Below, piece after piece: positions 1 through 49,277 of a stretch of 64,000 bases of DNA (positions are counted from its first letter, which is position 1; the number at the start of each line of letters is the position of its first letter). The stretch lies in NCBI RefSeq assembly GCF_003597395.2, contig NC_133790.1:19039410-19103409 (forward strand), written 5' to 3'. The position numbers and the translations under genes were made by a program. This DNA is from Chelonoidis abingdonii (Eukaryota > Chordata > Testudines > Testudinidae). The notes beneath the pieces are model-generated. The model was not told the origin of the DNA. It saw only the letters and a program-made list of their open reading frames with translations, and ran no database searches.

Positions 1-571
1 CCTTCATGAGCGTCCATTTGAGTCTCTGGCTTCCCGTTACGCTTGTCACACAGCGCTGTGTATCCTGGAGTTTTTTATTCAAACGCTTTGGCATTTCGTG
101 TTCTGTAACGGAGCTGGATACAACAGATTTGTCTCCCCATACAGCGATCAGACCTAGTATCTCCCGTACGGTCTATGCTGGAGCTCTTTTTCGATTTCAA
201 ACTGCATCGCCAGCCGTGCTGATCAGAGCTCCACGCTGGGCAAGCAGGAAATGTAATTCAAAAGTTCGCGGGGCTTTTCCTGTTTACCTGCCCGCTGCAT
301 CCGAGTTCAGATTGCTGTCCAGAGCGGTCAGTGCTGCACTCTGGGATGCCGCCCGGAGGCCAATAACGTCGATTTCCGTCCACATGAACCCTAATCCGAG
401 TTATCACTATCGAATTTAGCGCTACTCCTCTCGTTTGGGAGGAGTTCCGAAATCGATTTAAGGAGCCGTTTAACTCGATATTAATGACGACGTCGTGTGA
501 ACGGATACAGCGTTAAATCGGTATATCGGCCATTAAACCGATTTAAAGTCGCAGTGTAGACCTGGCCTTAG
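1..571 (-). mobile_element. PIF/Harbinger-like element, end fragment with Myb/SANT-like remnant
   Basis: On the minus strand the terminal sequence begins GGCCAGGTCTACACTGCGAC (571 downward) and continues with the same subterminal blocks as the element at 8,600 (GAGGAGTAGCGCTAAA; CTCCGGGCGG). Further in, the frame reads GLIAVWGDKSV, resembling the Myb/SANT-like DNA-binding domain of Harbinger elements. The element continues past the left edge. Confidence 0.6.
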
Positions 572-2288
572 GGTTAGCACACTACTTCCCTTTGACATCC
601 CCTCATCCTTTAAAAAATAATCTGAAAAAAAATCTTCATCCTCCCAAAAGGTGATTTTTTATTTTAAATCTAACTCCTACTGGCTCAATACTTCCTGTTT
701 CTTCCCCTCTGAGACCCATCCACCTCAAGGACATTTTTTTTTTTTAATTGAACTGTATTGCAGCTTCTTTCATACAATTTTTGTTGTCTTAAAATATTCC
801 AAAACGTTAGACATTCTATAACTATGGTACAAACCCACACATGGGGAGGAGCTACAGAAAAAGGTTTTAGTATAAATATTAGAACACAAAACTTAAATAA
901 TGACGCCTGTTGCGCAATGCATTATTACTCTGCAGATAAAAATTAAGCATGCAGTCCTAGGTTCTCTCTGGCACATGACTACACACTTTGGGATGAAACG
1001 TGAGGCATCTGATCCTCTCCACATTACTAGCCAACCAAAAGCCATCACAATGGCAGATTTATCCAAGCCTTTCTAGGTGAAGATCAAAGGTGACAGACAG
1101 ACTTTCTTAATCAAATGGGACGCATGTTATAGAAAATGTGTTTAGCGTGCAGAATTGCAGGAATGAAATTAAGATACCAAATTCCTAACGCTGCCCACAA
1201 TTACAGGGTTATTAAAAAGGTTATACAGTCCTCCATGCACTTACTGTTGCGCTCTACACTCATTTGCTCACTTACATCTAATATCCCTGATTTTAAAAGG
1301 AAATGCCAACAGCCAAAATAAAATAAACATAATATATAAAATTCTAACTGTGCACGTCCATCTACAAAGAAATAAGGCTAACTCCTTCCAGAGCCATCAT
1401 TATGAACACATTACATTAAAAAGGCAGATAATCAACTACATTCTTTTAATGTAGCATCTTCACTGGACTATTAATGCATACTTGACACCCTTAGAGTGTC
1501 TTCACGCAGCCCTGATCCAAATCCCATGAACCTCAATAGAAAGACTTCCTCTGACTTTAACGGGAGTTGGATCAGGTCCTTTGGGTCTGATCCTGCCAGT
1601 GCTGAACTTCCTCAGCTTCACTAGAGTCAAGAGTGAGCAGCACCTCACAGAACTGGGTAGTCTACTCCCAGCGATGGTCCGGGCAGTGGGAGATTTGTTT
1701 AAACGTTTTCAGTTGAATGAAGTCAAAGCTTTGATATACAAAACATAAATGTTTTGTTTCACATGGAAATTAAAATTTAGCTGTATTTAGTTACGCTGAT
1801 GAGACAGCATAATATAAGATGAATTTTAAATTTGAGCAGAATTACACTGATCTGCAAACATCAACAGCAGATCTTTTAAATCTTGTAATCTGCACAACTC
1901 CTCAGAGAATTATGTTTTCTCACAGGTATCTTTGAAATGATTTCCACTTTATATTTTAGAGTGATTTATGAGACCAGCATGTGCATTAGAACTCCTTTAA
2001 ATGTGTACAGCAAAGTCAGACAAACATCTAACTGGTCATGTACACACACTTGCAAATCATGTGCTTACATTTTTAAGTGTTTATGTTTTGAAAAACAGCC
2101 CTTTACATCTAAGTTGCCACAATGAATTCCCTCTTAATCCAGCCACAACTTAAAATGTTCGCCAGGCTACATTTTGCAATGATATTTGCAAACAAGTCTT
2201 CATCACTAAAATTATATTTTAACATCTTTCATTTACAAACTATAATTATCTATAGAAATAAGGATGAGGTCTTCTGCTATATTAACAG
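571..2288. other. Intron sequence (SERPIND1 sense, PI4KA antisense), no gene seen
   Basis: A/T-rich intron. A palindromic short repeat is recognisable at about 1,510-1,590 (GATCCAAATCCCATGAACC ... GTTGGATCAGGTCC). I see no exon, including none matching the long SERPIND1 exon expected upstream. Confidence 0.6.
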
Positions 2289-2562
2289 GAACTTGGGAAA
2301 ACAAGTTTCCAGTGGAAATGACAAACAAACGGACCTTCCGACTGAATGAAAAAGAAACAATAAAGGTTCCTATGATGCAGACCAAAGGAAACTTCCTGGC
2401 TGCTGCAGACCATGAGCTAGACTGTGGTGTGCTCCGGCTGCCGTACGTGGGGAACATCAGCATGCTGATTGTGCTTCCAAACAAACTATCTGGCATGAAA
2501 GCACTGGAGAAGCAACTGACTCCTCAGGTGGTGGAGAAATGGCAAAACAGCATGACAAACAG
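2289..2562 (+). CDS. SERPIND1: SERPIND1 coding exon (human exon 3 equivalent)
   Basis: The acceptor TATATTAACAG precedes GAACTTGG and the donor is ACAG|GTAAAA. The exon is 274 bases, phase 1 to 2. It encodes [20 protein letters not shown], the [19 protein letters not shown] stretch and [11 protein letters not shown]. The acceptor has a weak pyrimidine tract. Confidence 0.95.
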
Positions 2563-5500
2563 GTAAAATAAATCTTGTCAAACAAGCTTGATATAGTTTC
2601 TTAAATTGACAAAAGTAACAGTGTTGACATAATAGATTTCCGGAAAATATTTAACTTAGTACTGCACTACATTTAGGTTTAAAAAACTTAGCACTATTCA
2701 AAATCAATGCCATCTATATTAAATAGATTAAAACCTGGTTAAATGTCAGATCTCAAAGAATAATTGTAAGGGGGAAAATCATCCAGGGGGAGAATTCCCA
2801 GTGGGATCCCACAAGGATCTGTTCTTGACCCAATGCTATTCAATCTCTTTATCAGTGATCCGGAAGAAAACAAAATAGTAGATGACAGAGTTTACAAATT
2901 ACATAAGAATTGGTGTGTGATAAATAATACCGACAAATGTATTCTACAGAATTATCTGGTTCACACACTAAGCTGGGTTCACTTGAACAATATGCATTTT
3001 ACTATAATTAAATGCAAGGTTATACATCTAGCAACCAACAATGTAGGTCATAGTTACAGGAAGGGGGGACTATTTTCGAAAGCAGTGACCTAGAAAATGA
3101 CTTGGGAGTCATAACAGATAAGCCACTGAACATAAATTTGTAGTGCTTTGTGGTGGGTAAGAAAGCAAGTATGATACTTCGATGTATAAGCAGGGGAATG
3201 TAGAGTAGAGCTGAGCTTGTACAGTATGTTACCACCATATAAAACATTAGTGAGACCATTACCGGAACATTGTGTCCATTTTTGGTGTTGACGCTTCATA
3301 AAGATGTTGACAAAATGGAAAGCATTCGGAAGGGACACAAGAATGACCTGCCCTACAAGAAACTCAATCTGTTTAGCTTAAAGAGAAGGTCAAGAAGTGA
3401 TCTGATTGCAGTCTATAGCTACCTATATGGAGAGGTTTCCGATTGCAGACAGCTCTTCAATCTAGTGGACAAAGGCATATATGAGATTCAGTGGTGGAGA
3501 GCTCAAACTGGACAAGTTCAGAGTAGAAAAGAGGCACATTTTTTCCACAATGAGGGTAATTAATCATTGGAACAACCTACCTAGAGATGTGGTGGATTCT
3601 ACATCGCTTGATGTCTTTAAAGCAAGACTAGATGTCTTTCTAAAAGATACTGTCTAGCTCAGAGGTTCTCAAACTTCACCATGACCCTCTTCTGACAATA
3701 AAAATGACTACATGACCCCAAGAGGTGCGACTGAAGCCTGAGCCTGCCATAGCCTCACCACTCCAGGGAGGGGGGGGGAAGACCAAGACCCACTGCCCTC
3801 TAGCTTTGGCTTCAGCCTCAGGTGCAGGGGCTCGGGCTTTGGCCCTGCGCCCCAGCAAGTCTAAGCCAGTCCCCCGACCTTGGAGTCCCAACCCACAGTT
3901 TGGGAACCACTAGTCTAGCTCATCCATAAGTAACGGGCTTGATGCAGGAATAACTTGGCAAAACTCTATGTTCTGTGTTATGTGGGAGGTCAGACTAGAT
4001 GATCACAATGTTTCCTTCTGGCCTTATAATCTATGAATAAACAATGAACTCTATCTTTTTTAAAAAACAAATACCTCTGTTGTATGTATTTGGCAAACCT
4101 CTAATCTATTGTGCCAGGCAGTTCCATAACAGATAGGTATTATAAGCATATGCAACTATGTCATCTGAACAGGACTATGTACTGTAGAAATACAATTGAT
4201 GTTAAGCCTTTTAAGTATTATAAGCATGTAATACATTAATAGTTTTTTTTACCTTAGATTTAGAGAAAACTGTTTAAACAGACCTTTTAGAAAGTTAAGC
4301 CTGGGAGAACAGAGAGCAGGGCTCCTGTATATGTCAGTGTCATGCCTGCTTGATAAGAAGGGAATTGACATGCATATTTAAGGGATGGGATGTATATTTC
4401 TCTAAGACCTTTAATGTTTCTGCTTCTTACTAGAACAAGAGAGGTAGTTCTGCCTAAATTTAAGCTGGAGAAGAGCTATGACCTGACTGATTATTTGAAA
4501 TCCATGGGAATAGAGACACTGTTTGACAACAATGGCGACTATTCTGGAATATCAGATGATAAAGTCATCATTGATATGGTAATTTTCCCCCTTGTACACT
4601 CATTTTTCCTACTTATTAATTCCTGTCACCTGAAGTGTGTCAACAAAGCACAACAATTCACAGCTTAGTCACGCAAGTATCAATATTCCTGCCTCTCCTG
4701 GAACATAGGGGGTCTGTTTTTCCATACATAGGGAAAGACCAGTGGCTCTCAATCTTCCCAGACTATTGTACCCCTTTCAGGAGTCAAATTTGCCTTGAAT
4801 ACACCCCAAGTTTCACCTCACTTAAAAACTACTTGCATACAAAATCAGACATAAGAATACAAAAGTGTCAGAGCACACTGTTACTGAAAAAATGCTTCCT
4901 TTCTCATTTTTACCATATTATTATAAAATGAATCAATTGGAATATAAATAGTGTACTTACATTTCAGTGTATAGTATATAGAGTAGTACAAACAAGTCAG
5001 TCTGTGTGAAATTTTAGTTTGTACTGACTTCGATAGTGCTTTTTACGTAGCCTATAGTAAAACTAGACAAAATACCTAGATGAGCTGAGGTAGCACCTGG
5101 AAGACTTGTGTGTACCCCTGCGGGTAAACATGCCCCTGGTTGAGAACCAGTGGTGGTAGACTATATACATTATGAAGGTTATGCCTTTAAATCTCTGGCA
5201 GGGGTTAAGTCATGACCAGTCAGGAAAGGGTATTTGCCAAAGTCAGGAGGACTGATGCAACATAGGAACTATCAGTGAAAACACAAGAAAGCCATGTGCA
5301 GGATAGAAAAGATGTGATGCTGTAATTAAAGTTCACCATTCTTTCAGCAAATTAATTCTAGTGCAATTCAGTTAAGACAAAATACTTTAAGATTTCAAAA
5401 AGTCTAACCAAAGGGATTCTGCATTTTCTGTCCCATTTTTTACAGTTCAATCACCAAGGCAAAATTACTGTGAACGAGGAAGGTACAGAAGCTGCAGCTG

Positions 5501-5637
5501 TGACCACGGTAGGGTTCATGCCCCTTTCCACCCAGATTCGTTTCGTCGTTGACCGCCCCTTTCTGTTTCTCATCTACGAGCATCGCACCAACTGCCTGCT
5601 GTTCATGGGCAGAGTAGCCAACCCCAGCAAGTTTTAA
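2289..5637 (+). CDS. SERPIND1: SERPIND1, 3' portion: heparin cofactor II, last three coding exons
   Basis: SERPIND1 is a secreted liver serpin that inhibits thrombin with glycosaminoglycan help (family knowledge). Exons 2,289-2,562, 4,434-4,578 and 5,446-5,637 join in frame to give the C-terminal 203 complete residues plus stop, of about 500 in the family. Features seen: the [11 protein letters not shown] strand, the [12 protein letters not shown] segment, the hinge [11 protein letters not shown], the reactive site FMPLSTQ (P1 Leu, P1' Ser as in heparin cofactor II), and the closing [11 protein letters not shown] and [10 protein letters not shown] signature. The N-terminal exons with the acidic hirudin-like repeats and the heparin-binding helix lie left of the window. 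The gene sits inside a PI4KA intron on the opposite strand, as in human. Confidence 0.97.
2600..4035 (+). mobile_element. CR1 LINE fragment, 3' half, with nested hAT element
   Basis: A decayed CR1 reverse transcriptase tail is readable in shifting frames: the GVPQGS-equivalent DNA near 2,800, [22 protein letters not shown] and then the [20 protein letters not shown] region. It finishes with the CR1 3' end at CTTCTGGCCTTATAATCTATGAA (about 4,013-4,036). It lies within the SERPIND1 intron between 2,562 and 4,434. Confidence 0.85.
3660..3912. mobile_element. Nonautonomous hAT element nested in CR1, 8-bp TSD GTCTAGCT
   Basis: The ends are CAGAGGTTCTCAAAC and GTTTGGGAACCACTA, inverted repeats of the hAT type. 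GTCTAGCT occurs at 3,652-3,659 and 3,913-3,920. The 253-bp insertion splits the CR1 3' region cleanly. The interior is GC-rich. Confidence 0.88.
4434..4578 (+). CDS. SERPIND1: SERPIND1 coding exon (human exon 4 equivalent)
   Basis: The acceptor TTCTTACTAG precedes AACAAGAG and the donor is ATG|GTAATT. The exon is 145 bases and encodes [20 protein letters not shown] and then [20 protein letters not shown]. Confidence 0.95.
4740..5153. mobile_element. hAT-like element in SERPIND1 intron
   Basis: Starts CAGTGGCTCTCAATC and ends CTGGTTGAGAACCAGTG, an imperfect hAT-type inverted pair; the subterminal GTACCCC matches GTACCCCTG inside the right end. A target duplication was not clear. Confidence 0.6.
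5446..5637 (+). CDS. SERPIND1: SERPIND1 terminal coding exon with reactive-centre loop
   Basis: The acceptor CCATTTTTTACAG precedes TTCAATCAC; TAA is at 5,635-5,637. The exon encodes the reactive-centre loop ([20 protein letters not shown]) and the C-terminal serpin signature. P1 is Leu and P1' Ser, which in this family directs specificity to thrombin once glycosaminoglycan is bound. Confidence 0.97.
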   Translation, partial: FNHQGKITVNEEGTEAAAVTTVGFMPLSTQIRFVVDRPFLFLIYEHRTNCLLFMGRVANPSKF

Positions 5638-5975
5638 AAACAGAGGAGTGCTCTCATATCCAGGTTGTATGATTACATTTTAGTATAGCTATTTCTGAAA
5701 GGAAGTTTTTACTTATCACATTAGTCAGAGGTTACTGTCATTACACATGACTCACCATTTATCAGTGGAAAATGCAATATATACAAGACTATTCATGTAT
5801 ATATATATCTATATATATATGAATGGACTCACAGCAGTAGATGATTTGACTGCAATTTATAAAGATTAATGCCAGGCACTGATATATCTGTATTAAAATC
5901 TCATAAAGTAACCTACACAGTGTTATATTCAATGTATTGAACTTAACCAGCAAATAAAACATTAGACCAGGATTT
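5638..5975 (+). other. SERPIND1: SERPIND1 3' UTR with AATAAA
   Basis: This A/T-rich stretch follows the stop codon. It contains a TA-rich simple repeat (about 5,797-5,821) and one AATAAA at 5,953-5,958, the best candidate polyadenylation signal. The cleavage site was not determined. Confidence 0.6.
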
Positions 5976-8297
5976 TTAAAAGCGGATGTCTACAGTTAAT
6001 TTCTTAAATCTGTATTTAGACACTTACAAACAGGCAGGCCTAAGAAAGTGCTGAACGCCTTGCAGTTCTGGTACCTAAACATAGAATTAGAGATCTAACT
6101 TGAGGTACCCGTTTTGAAAAACTTGCCCTCAGAGCCTGATTCTGCCCTCTGATATCTCATAGGCCAAATTCAGCCTAGAGAAAACTGGCACAATTCCCAG
6201 GGAAGTCCCAGTCAAACCCAGCAGCAATCTAAATGGAGGTATAAATAGTGAAGTAGAGAAACTTGTACTGATTTCACATTCAACAGGTTTATAAAACATG
6301 AAACTCACAAACCAAAGAGGCAGAAAAGAGGGACTGTAGGAAAAGTAAGGTACCATTAAGTCTGGTTTTGATTTCATACCAGTTCTACATTGGCAGGGCG
6401 CCAATGATTTCAATACAGTCACACCTGATTTCCAGTGTGAAGTCAGAGTCAGGCCAAATGGGTAATTTATACCACTGTAAACTGTCACCAAATTTAGCCA
6501 ATTGTGTATAGACACACATCTGTGGGGGGTATAAGGTCCATAACACAGCTTATATACAAAAAGGCTTTTATATAAATAAGTAGACAGGGAAAAACTCCCT
6601 CCCCTACATACCCTCAATACCTGAAGTCTTACATTTTCTAACACATTTTATTTTCTCCATTTTTTTTTTATATAGAAAAGGTTTACATAAACAAAGCATT
6701 TAGGCAGAAAATAGGGGCTCTAAAGCTAACCTCATGCTCAGTCTAATGCACTTTAGTGTGAAAAACTTGATAAAAATAATTAACTACTGGTAACTTTTTC
6801 AGGTTTTACAGTAGGAACATAAACACTGTCTAATTATTCTCATCATCCACGTAGACACAATGTACTTCCATGCTAAAATGCTACTGTTTGACAGGAGGAA
6901 CAAATTTACACTTTTTCTATGAACTGTCAAGATAAGTACACTGACAACACATGTATTCACATTTCAAACCTTCCCTTTTCTCTGTGCCTTCTAAAGAATT
7001 CATATTGCAGTCTCACAAGTTTACTGCATTATTTGGAATATCTAATATTATACAAAATCTAAATGTTTTCAATATTAAACTTGCCTTTGCATATTTTCTT
7101 TGGCAGCATAAGAGAAAAAACAAACAATAGTACTTTCATGGATTTACAAGTCTTTAATGAAGTCTTTAAAATGCAATTTGGAGTTGATCCTGTTTTGCTT
7201 TTATACAGTATGTGTCATTTTCAATTTTGTGCCCAACCATAAATGAAGCTGTTTAAACATTCAAGTAAATGAAACATACCTATTGTATAGGAAATAGCAT
7301 GGTGAAGAGCTGATATCAAATAATTATTCAACTTAATAAATAGTTTTTCCTTTTTCAATATTCCTACTTCATATACAGCCCTTGTTGAAGAGGTTTTTTT
7401 GCACACCCATATTTTCTGAGTGTTAAAAAGCTTTGCCACAGAAAACCATCTTATTCTTCACAAATGTGGAACACATATTTAAGAAAATCAAATTAAGAAG
7501 CTAAAAGAAACCTTTGGCAATCAAGAATGAGTTTATCAAAGACTACGTTAGTTGGAAACAAAGTTCTAAACGTTATTTTTGAGGCCAAGACCAATTCCTG
7601 TAACCAGGGAAAGAGGACAAATAGAAAAGCAAATGTAGCTGCAGCTCAGAACTCATGATCTTTATGCATTGTGCAAGAAAATCAAATATTTGCTTCTGCA
7701 CCCAAAATGTAACCATTAACTCTTGCTACAGCTTCTGACACTATTTATTTTACTCCATGTAAAGGTCACATTCGTTAAGAAAAATGCAGTATATATCAAG
7801 TACTCAAATCAAATGCATTTTATCAACCAACATGTGAAATAGAAAACAGCCCCTTGCAGTATGTCACAAATGAAAGAGACCATTTTCGTACTTTTTTAAA
7901 AGCCTGATCTTACTCCCTTTGAAGTCAATGCCAAAATTTCCATTGATTTCAAAAGGAGATGAAGCAGGACCTGAAAGGGCAAAGCAACACAGCAGTCACC
8001 ACCGGATTACAGGCCTCAAATAGGACTACAATTAGTCCATTTAAAAGTTGCTCCGTTTCTGAGCAAGCTACCTTTTGTAGCAATAGCTTCCAAATTAGTA
8101 GGGGCCCAAAATATTTATGTAAATGTTCCAGTAACCTCCGGATCTAGCCTTTATAATTATGAATGAATTCAGTGCGAGCTGATGTTGGGTGCGCAGCACT
8201 TTTGAAAGGCAGGCAGGTGCTGAAAGACAGATTTAGGAGCCTAATTTTAGGCTCTTATTTTTGGAAATCTGAGCTAAGAAGTTTGTAAAGCCAGATA
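5976..8297. other. PI4KA intron, mostly unremarkable
   Basis: There are no exons. Segments with short palindromic-repeat character are at 6,160-6,490 (GGCCAAATTCAGC ... CCAAATTTAGCC), 7,903-7,975 (CCTGATCTTACTCCC ... AGCAGGACC) and 8,200-8,275. The 171-codon minus-strand frame at 6,129-6,644 has no recognisable protein similarity and overlaps the first of these. Confidence 0.55.
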
Positions 8298-10606
8298 GGG
8301 TTGCCAGGCATCCAGTCTTCAACCAGAACGCTTGGTCGAAAAGGGACCGTGGAGGCTCCGGTCGGCGGTGCATGGGGGCCTGGGACTAAGGCAGGCTCCC
8401 TGCCTTCCCTGGCTCCGCGCTGCTCCCGGAAACGTCTGCCAGGTCCCTGCAGCCCCTCGGCACATTGGCGGCCAGGGAAGCTCCACTTGCTGTCTCCACC
8501 CCGAGTGTCTGCTCCACAGCTCCCATTGGCCAGGAACCGCAACCAACAGGAGCTGTCGGGCCAGCACCTGCAGGCGCAAGGGCGGTGCGTGGAGCCTCTG
8601 GGCCTGGTCTACACTACGCATTTAAACCGATTTTAGCAACGTTAAACCGATTTAATGCTGTACTCGTCCATACAACAAGGCTCTTTATATCGATAAAAAG
8701 GGCTCTTTAAACTGGTTTCTGTACTCTTCCCCAATGAGAGGAGTAGCGCTAAAATCGGTATTACCATATCGGATTAGGGTTAGTGTGGCCGCAAATCGAC
8801 AGTATTGACCTCCGGGCGGTATACCACAGTGCACCATTGTGAAGAAGAGATCAATCGGTAGGTCAACCATTGCGCTGCAAGGGAATAGCTCGTCAAGGAC
8901 CGGCCCTCCTCCCCCCGTGAAAGAAAAGGAAAAATCGTTTCTGACTTTCAATGTACCCTAGACGAATTCGCTGGTAGACGCATGCTTGCGGCAGTGAAGA
9001 GCATACCGCTCTTCTCCTCCCTGGGCAGATGGACAGATATGACCTGCACCGTCGTATCAATGGCAGCGCGCGAGCCCGGGATGCTCCTGCGCTCAGTGAG
9101 CCTGCCGGGCACTGGGTAAAAATAGAAGATCCATGCATTCCCATAATGGACAAAATGGCGGTAACCATCCCACATAGCAACGGGCTGAGCTCCATCACCC
9201 CTCCGTCATGTAAAGAAAAGATCACTGCCTGACATCATACAGGATGCGCTTGCTCTCCCCCACCGCTTAATGTTCCCGGACTACAAGCAGCTGAGCTGCC
9301 CTCCCCCTCATATTTCACACAAACAAGTCACTGTCTAGCCTGCACTTTATTACTTCATCACACAAAGGGGGGGGGGACACGCACGTAGCCCAGAAGTAAG
9401 GAGAGAACAACGGGTGGGTGTGCAGGACACTCCCTAGAATGCATCAGCCAAATTTCTGCGGGATCTGGACACGGAGCGCTTGCTCCGGTCCGATACGCTG
9501 TTCCTAGTACAACGCATATCTAGGCAACGACATAGATACATAAAAGAAGGGATGACTCAGAGTCATCCCTTTGTCTGCGCCCCATGGCCGACCCAGCAGG
9601 GGGACTCATACAGCACAGACGACGAATGACAGATAACCGTCATCTCATTCCAATTTACAATGGCGCCAGCCAAACGTACAGAACACTGAATAACCATCCT
9701 GCTCAGCAAAGGCAAAGAATGCTGCTGTGAGCGCTGGAGGATCGCCTCTGTCACGCATCCAGTACACATACGCAAACAGTGAAAAAAAAAAAAAAAAAGC
9801 GAATGGTCTCCATGGTGCCTCTAAGGCACGCCAGGCAATCAGGAAAAAGCCGCGAAATATTGTCGCCGTGATCCCGGAAGAGAGGAATGACTGACGACAT
9901 TTACACAGAACAACCCGCAAACAGATTTTGCCCCATCAGCCACTGGGATCTCAACCCAGAATCTAAGGGGAGGGAGACGCGGGAACTATGGGATAGCTAC
10001 CCACAGGCGGCACGCTCCAGAAATCCACACTAGCTCTCGGACCCATGAACGCACAACCACCAAAAATGTGCTAGGTGGCCGGGGCCGCGTGCACTCGACT
10101 TTATACAATCTGTTTTACAAAACCAGTTTATGTAAAATTGGAATAATCCCGTAGTGTAGACATACCCTCTCTGACCGCCCACGTGCCTAGGGCCGAAAGG
10201 ACCTCATGGCTGCTTCCTGTGAGCCGTAGTAAATGCCACCGGGATCCCACACCCTGAACCCCCTCCCTCACCCGAACCCCTAGTCCCAGCCAAGTCCCCT
10301 CCTGCACTCCAAACCCCTCATCCCTGGCCTCATCCCTGAGCCCACACCCCGACCCCCTGCCGCAGCCAGGAGCCCTCTCCTGCATCCTGAACCCCTCATT
10401 TCTGGCTCCATCCGGAGCCTGCACCCCCCAGCCCAGAGACTTCACCACCCTGCACCCCAACCCCCTGCCGCAGCCCAGTGAAAATGAGTGAGGGTGGGAG
10501 AGAGTGAGCGACGGAGGGAGGGAAGATGGAGCAAGTGGGGTGGGGGCAGGACCTCAGGGGCATGGCAAGGGTGTTTGGTTTTGTGCAATTAGAAAGTTGG
10601 GAACCC
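8298..10606. mobile_element. TA-flanked DNA transposon with nested Harbinger-like insertion
   Basis: The outer element has ends GGGTTGCCAGGC and AGTTGGGAACCC, inverted repeats flanked by TA (8,296-8,297 and 10,607-10,608). Its interior is GC-rich, with a degenerate C-rich repeat at 10,235-10,480. It is split at 8,599/10,168 by a second transposon. Family assignment is tentative; a TA target suggests Tc1/mariner-like mobilisation. Confidence 0.65.
8600..10167. mobile_element. PIF/Harbinger-like element, 3-bp TSD TCT
   Basis: The ends are GGGCCTGGTCTACACTACG and CGTAGTGTAGACATACCC, with TCT on both sides (8,597-8,599 and 10,168-10,170). The subterminal sequence matches the fragment at 1-571. 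The interior (1.5 kb) holds only broken frames; a poly-A tract lies at about 9,781-9,798. Confidence 0.7.
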
Positions 10607-10877
10607 TAATGCCAAGACAATAGCAAATGTGTCCTAATGTGTTAGAGCTGCAACAAATTAGTCGTAGCAGTACCATTCTCCAAATATTTGACACGGTTCC
10701 CCTTTTTTCTCACTAACTATATAAGCTTTCCACAGAGAATTCAACAACAGGAGAGTGGAAGGCAATCACAACCATTTCTGGTACTCCCTTGAATCTGCCC
10801 ATTAGTGTATTAAGGCTCAGATTTTGAGTTAGGCACCCAACTCCTCCCACTGCTGTTCAATCCCAGCCTAGACTATT

Positions 10878-10985
10878 ACATTTCATAGACTCATAGAATA
10901 TCACGGCTGGAAGGGACCTCAGGAGGTCATCTAGTCCAACCCCCTGCTCAAAGAAGGACCTAATCCCCAACTAAACCAAATTTGC
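10878..10985 (-). mobile_element. CR1 LINE 3' end
   Basis: TTTCATAGACTCATAGAATATC and GGAAGGGACCTCAGGAGG, then CTAGTCCAACCCCCTGCTC, are the complement of the CR1 3' terminus with its ATTCTATGA tail. This is a short, 5'-truncated copy. Confidence 0.85.
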
Positions 10986-11701
10986 TGCTGTTCACCTAGA
11001 AAAGCCACAAATCAGTTCTGTCTTTGGATGGACTACTTGTTGGACTTGTTTAGAAGCTGCTCTGGCTCAGAAAATCCTCTCAGTCTAAGGGGGCAAACCG
11101 TATATACACACGCCTATTTTGCATTAGTTTAGTCTTTTGTTTAGAATTCTCTTCAAACCTCAGCACACTTGAACATTTCATAAAATGCATATATCACAAA
11201 AGCTAAATTAATATCCACAGAAGATATGGAGTCTTTCCTCTCTCCTTTATTATAATTAATCTGCTTTACAGACTCTGTTATGCTGCCTTCTGGAATTTAT
11301 TTTTAACTCATTTTTCTAATAATCTTTGTTTTTCAGTCCTCTCCCCAGGCAATGTTTTTTTCCAGTTACATAGCTCTTACTACATTGGCTGCCAAGTATT
11401 AGTCAGTATAATATCCCCTGTGGTATTATTTGGATCACAAATCTTGTCCACTCATGACTAACAATAGAACCTCTCTCTGAATAAGAAAAGATTAGCTGCT
11501 TTAAGAGAGATGTCATTATCAAACAAATGCCCATTTGTTTTTAACTTCTAGCAAGTAAGACGTTTAACATTTATTTGTCTTTCATAGCTACTTACCAGTC
11601 CCATCTGCAGCCCCTCCCCTCCCCGCCCCCGCACAGATACTTGAGCTTTTGGGGAAATTATCATCATTCAGCTTGCAAATGCCCTGTCTATGAACACTCA
11701 C
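10986..11701. other. PI4KA intron 19, no feature seen
   Basis: A/T-rich unique-looking intron. I see no exon or recognisable repeat apart from a short C-rich tract next to the exon 19 donor (11,610-11,633). Confidence 0.5.

Positions 11702-49277
<37,576 letters not shown>

Noticed and set aside
6..419. 137-codon plus-strand frame at the window start
   Set aside because: The opposite strand carries the Harbinger-like Myb/SANT remnant; this is its shadow.
6129..6644. 171-codon minus-strand frame
   Set aside because: No recognisable domain and it overlaps a palindromic repeat segment. Hydrophobic stretches alone are not enough to call a gene.
8319..8621. Overlapping frames on both strands at 8,255-8,640
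   Set aside because: GC-rich left part of the TA-flanked transposon; no protein similarity.
10128..10460. 110-codon minus-strand frame with Gly/Glu repeats
   Set aside because: It arises from the C-rich degenerate repeat of the TA-flanked transposon.
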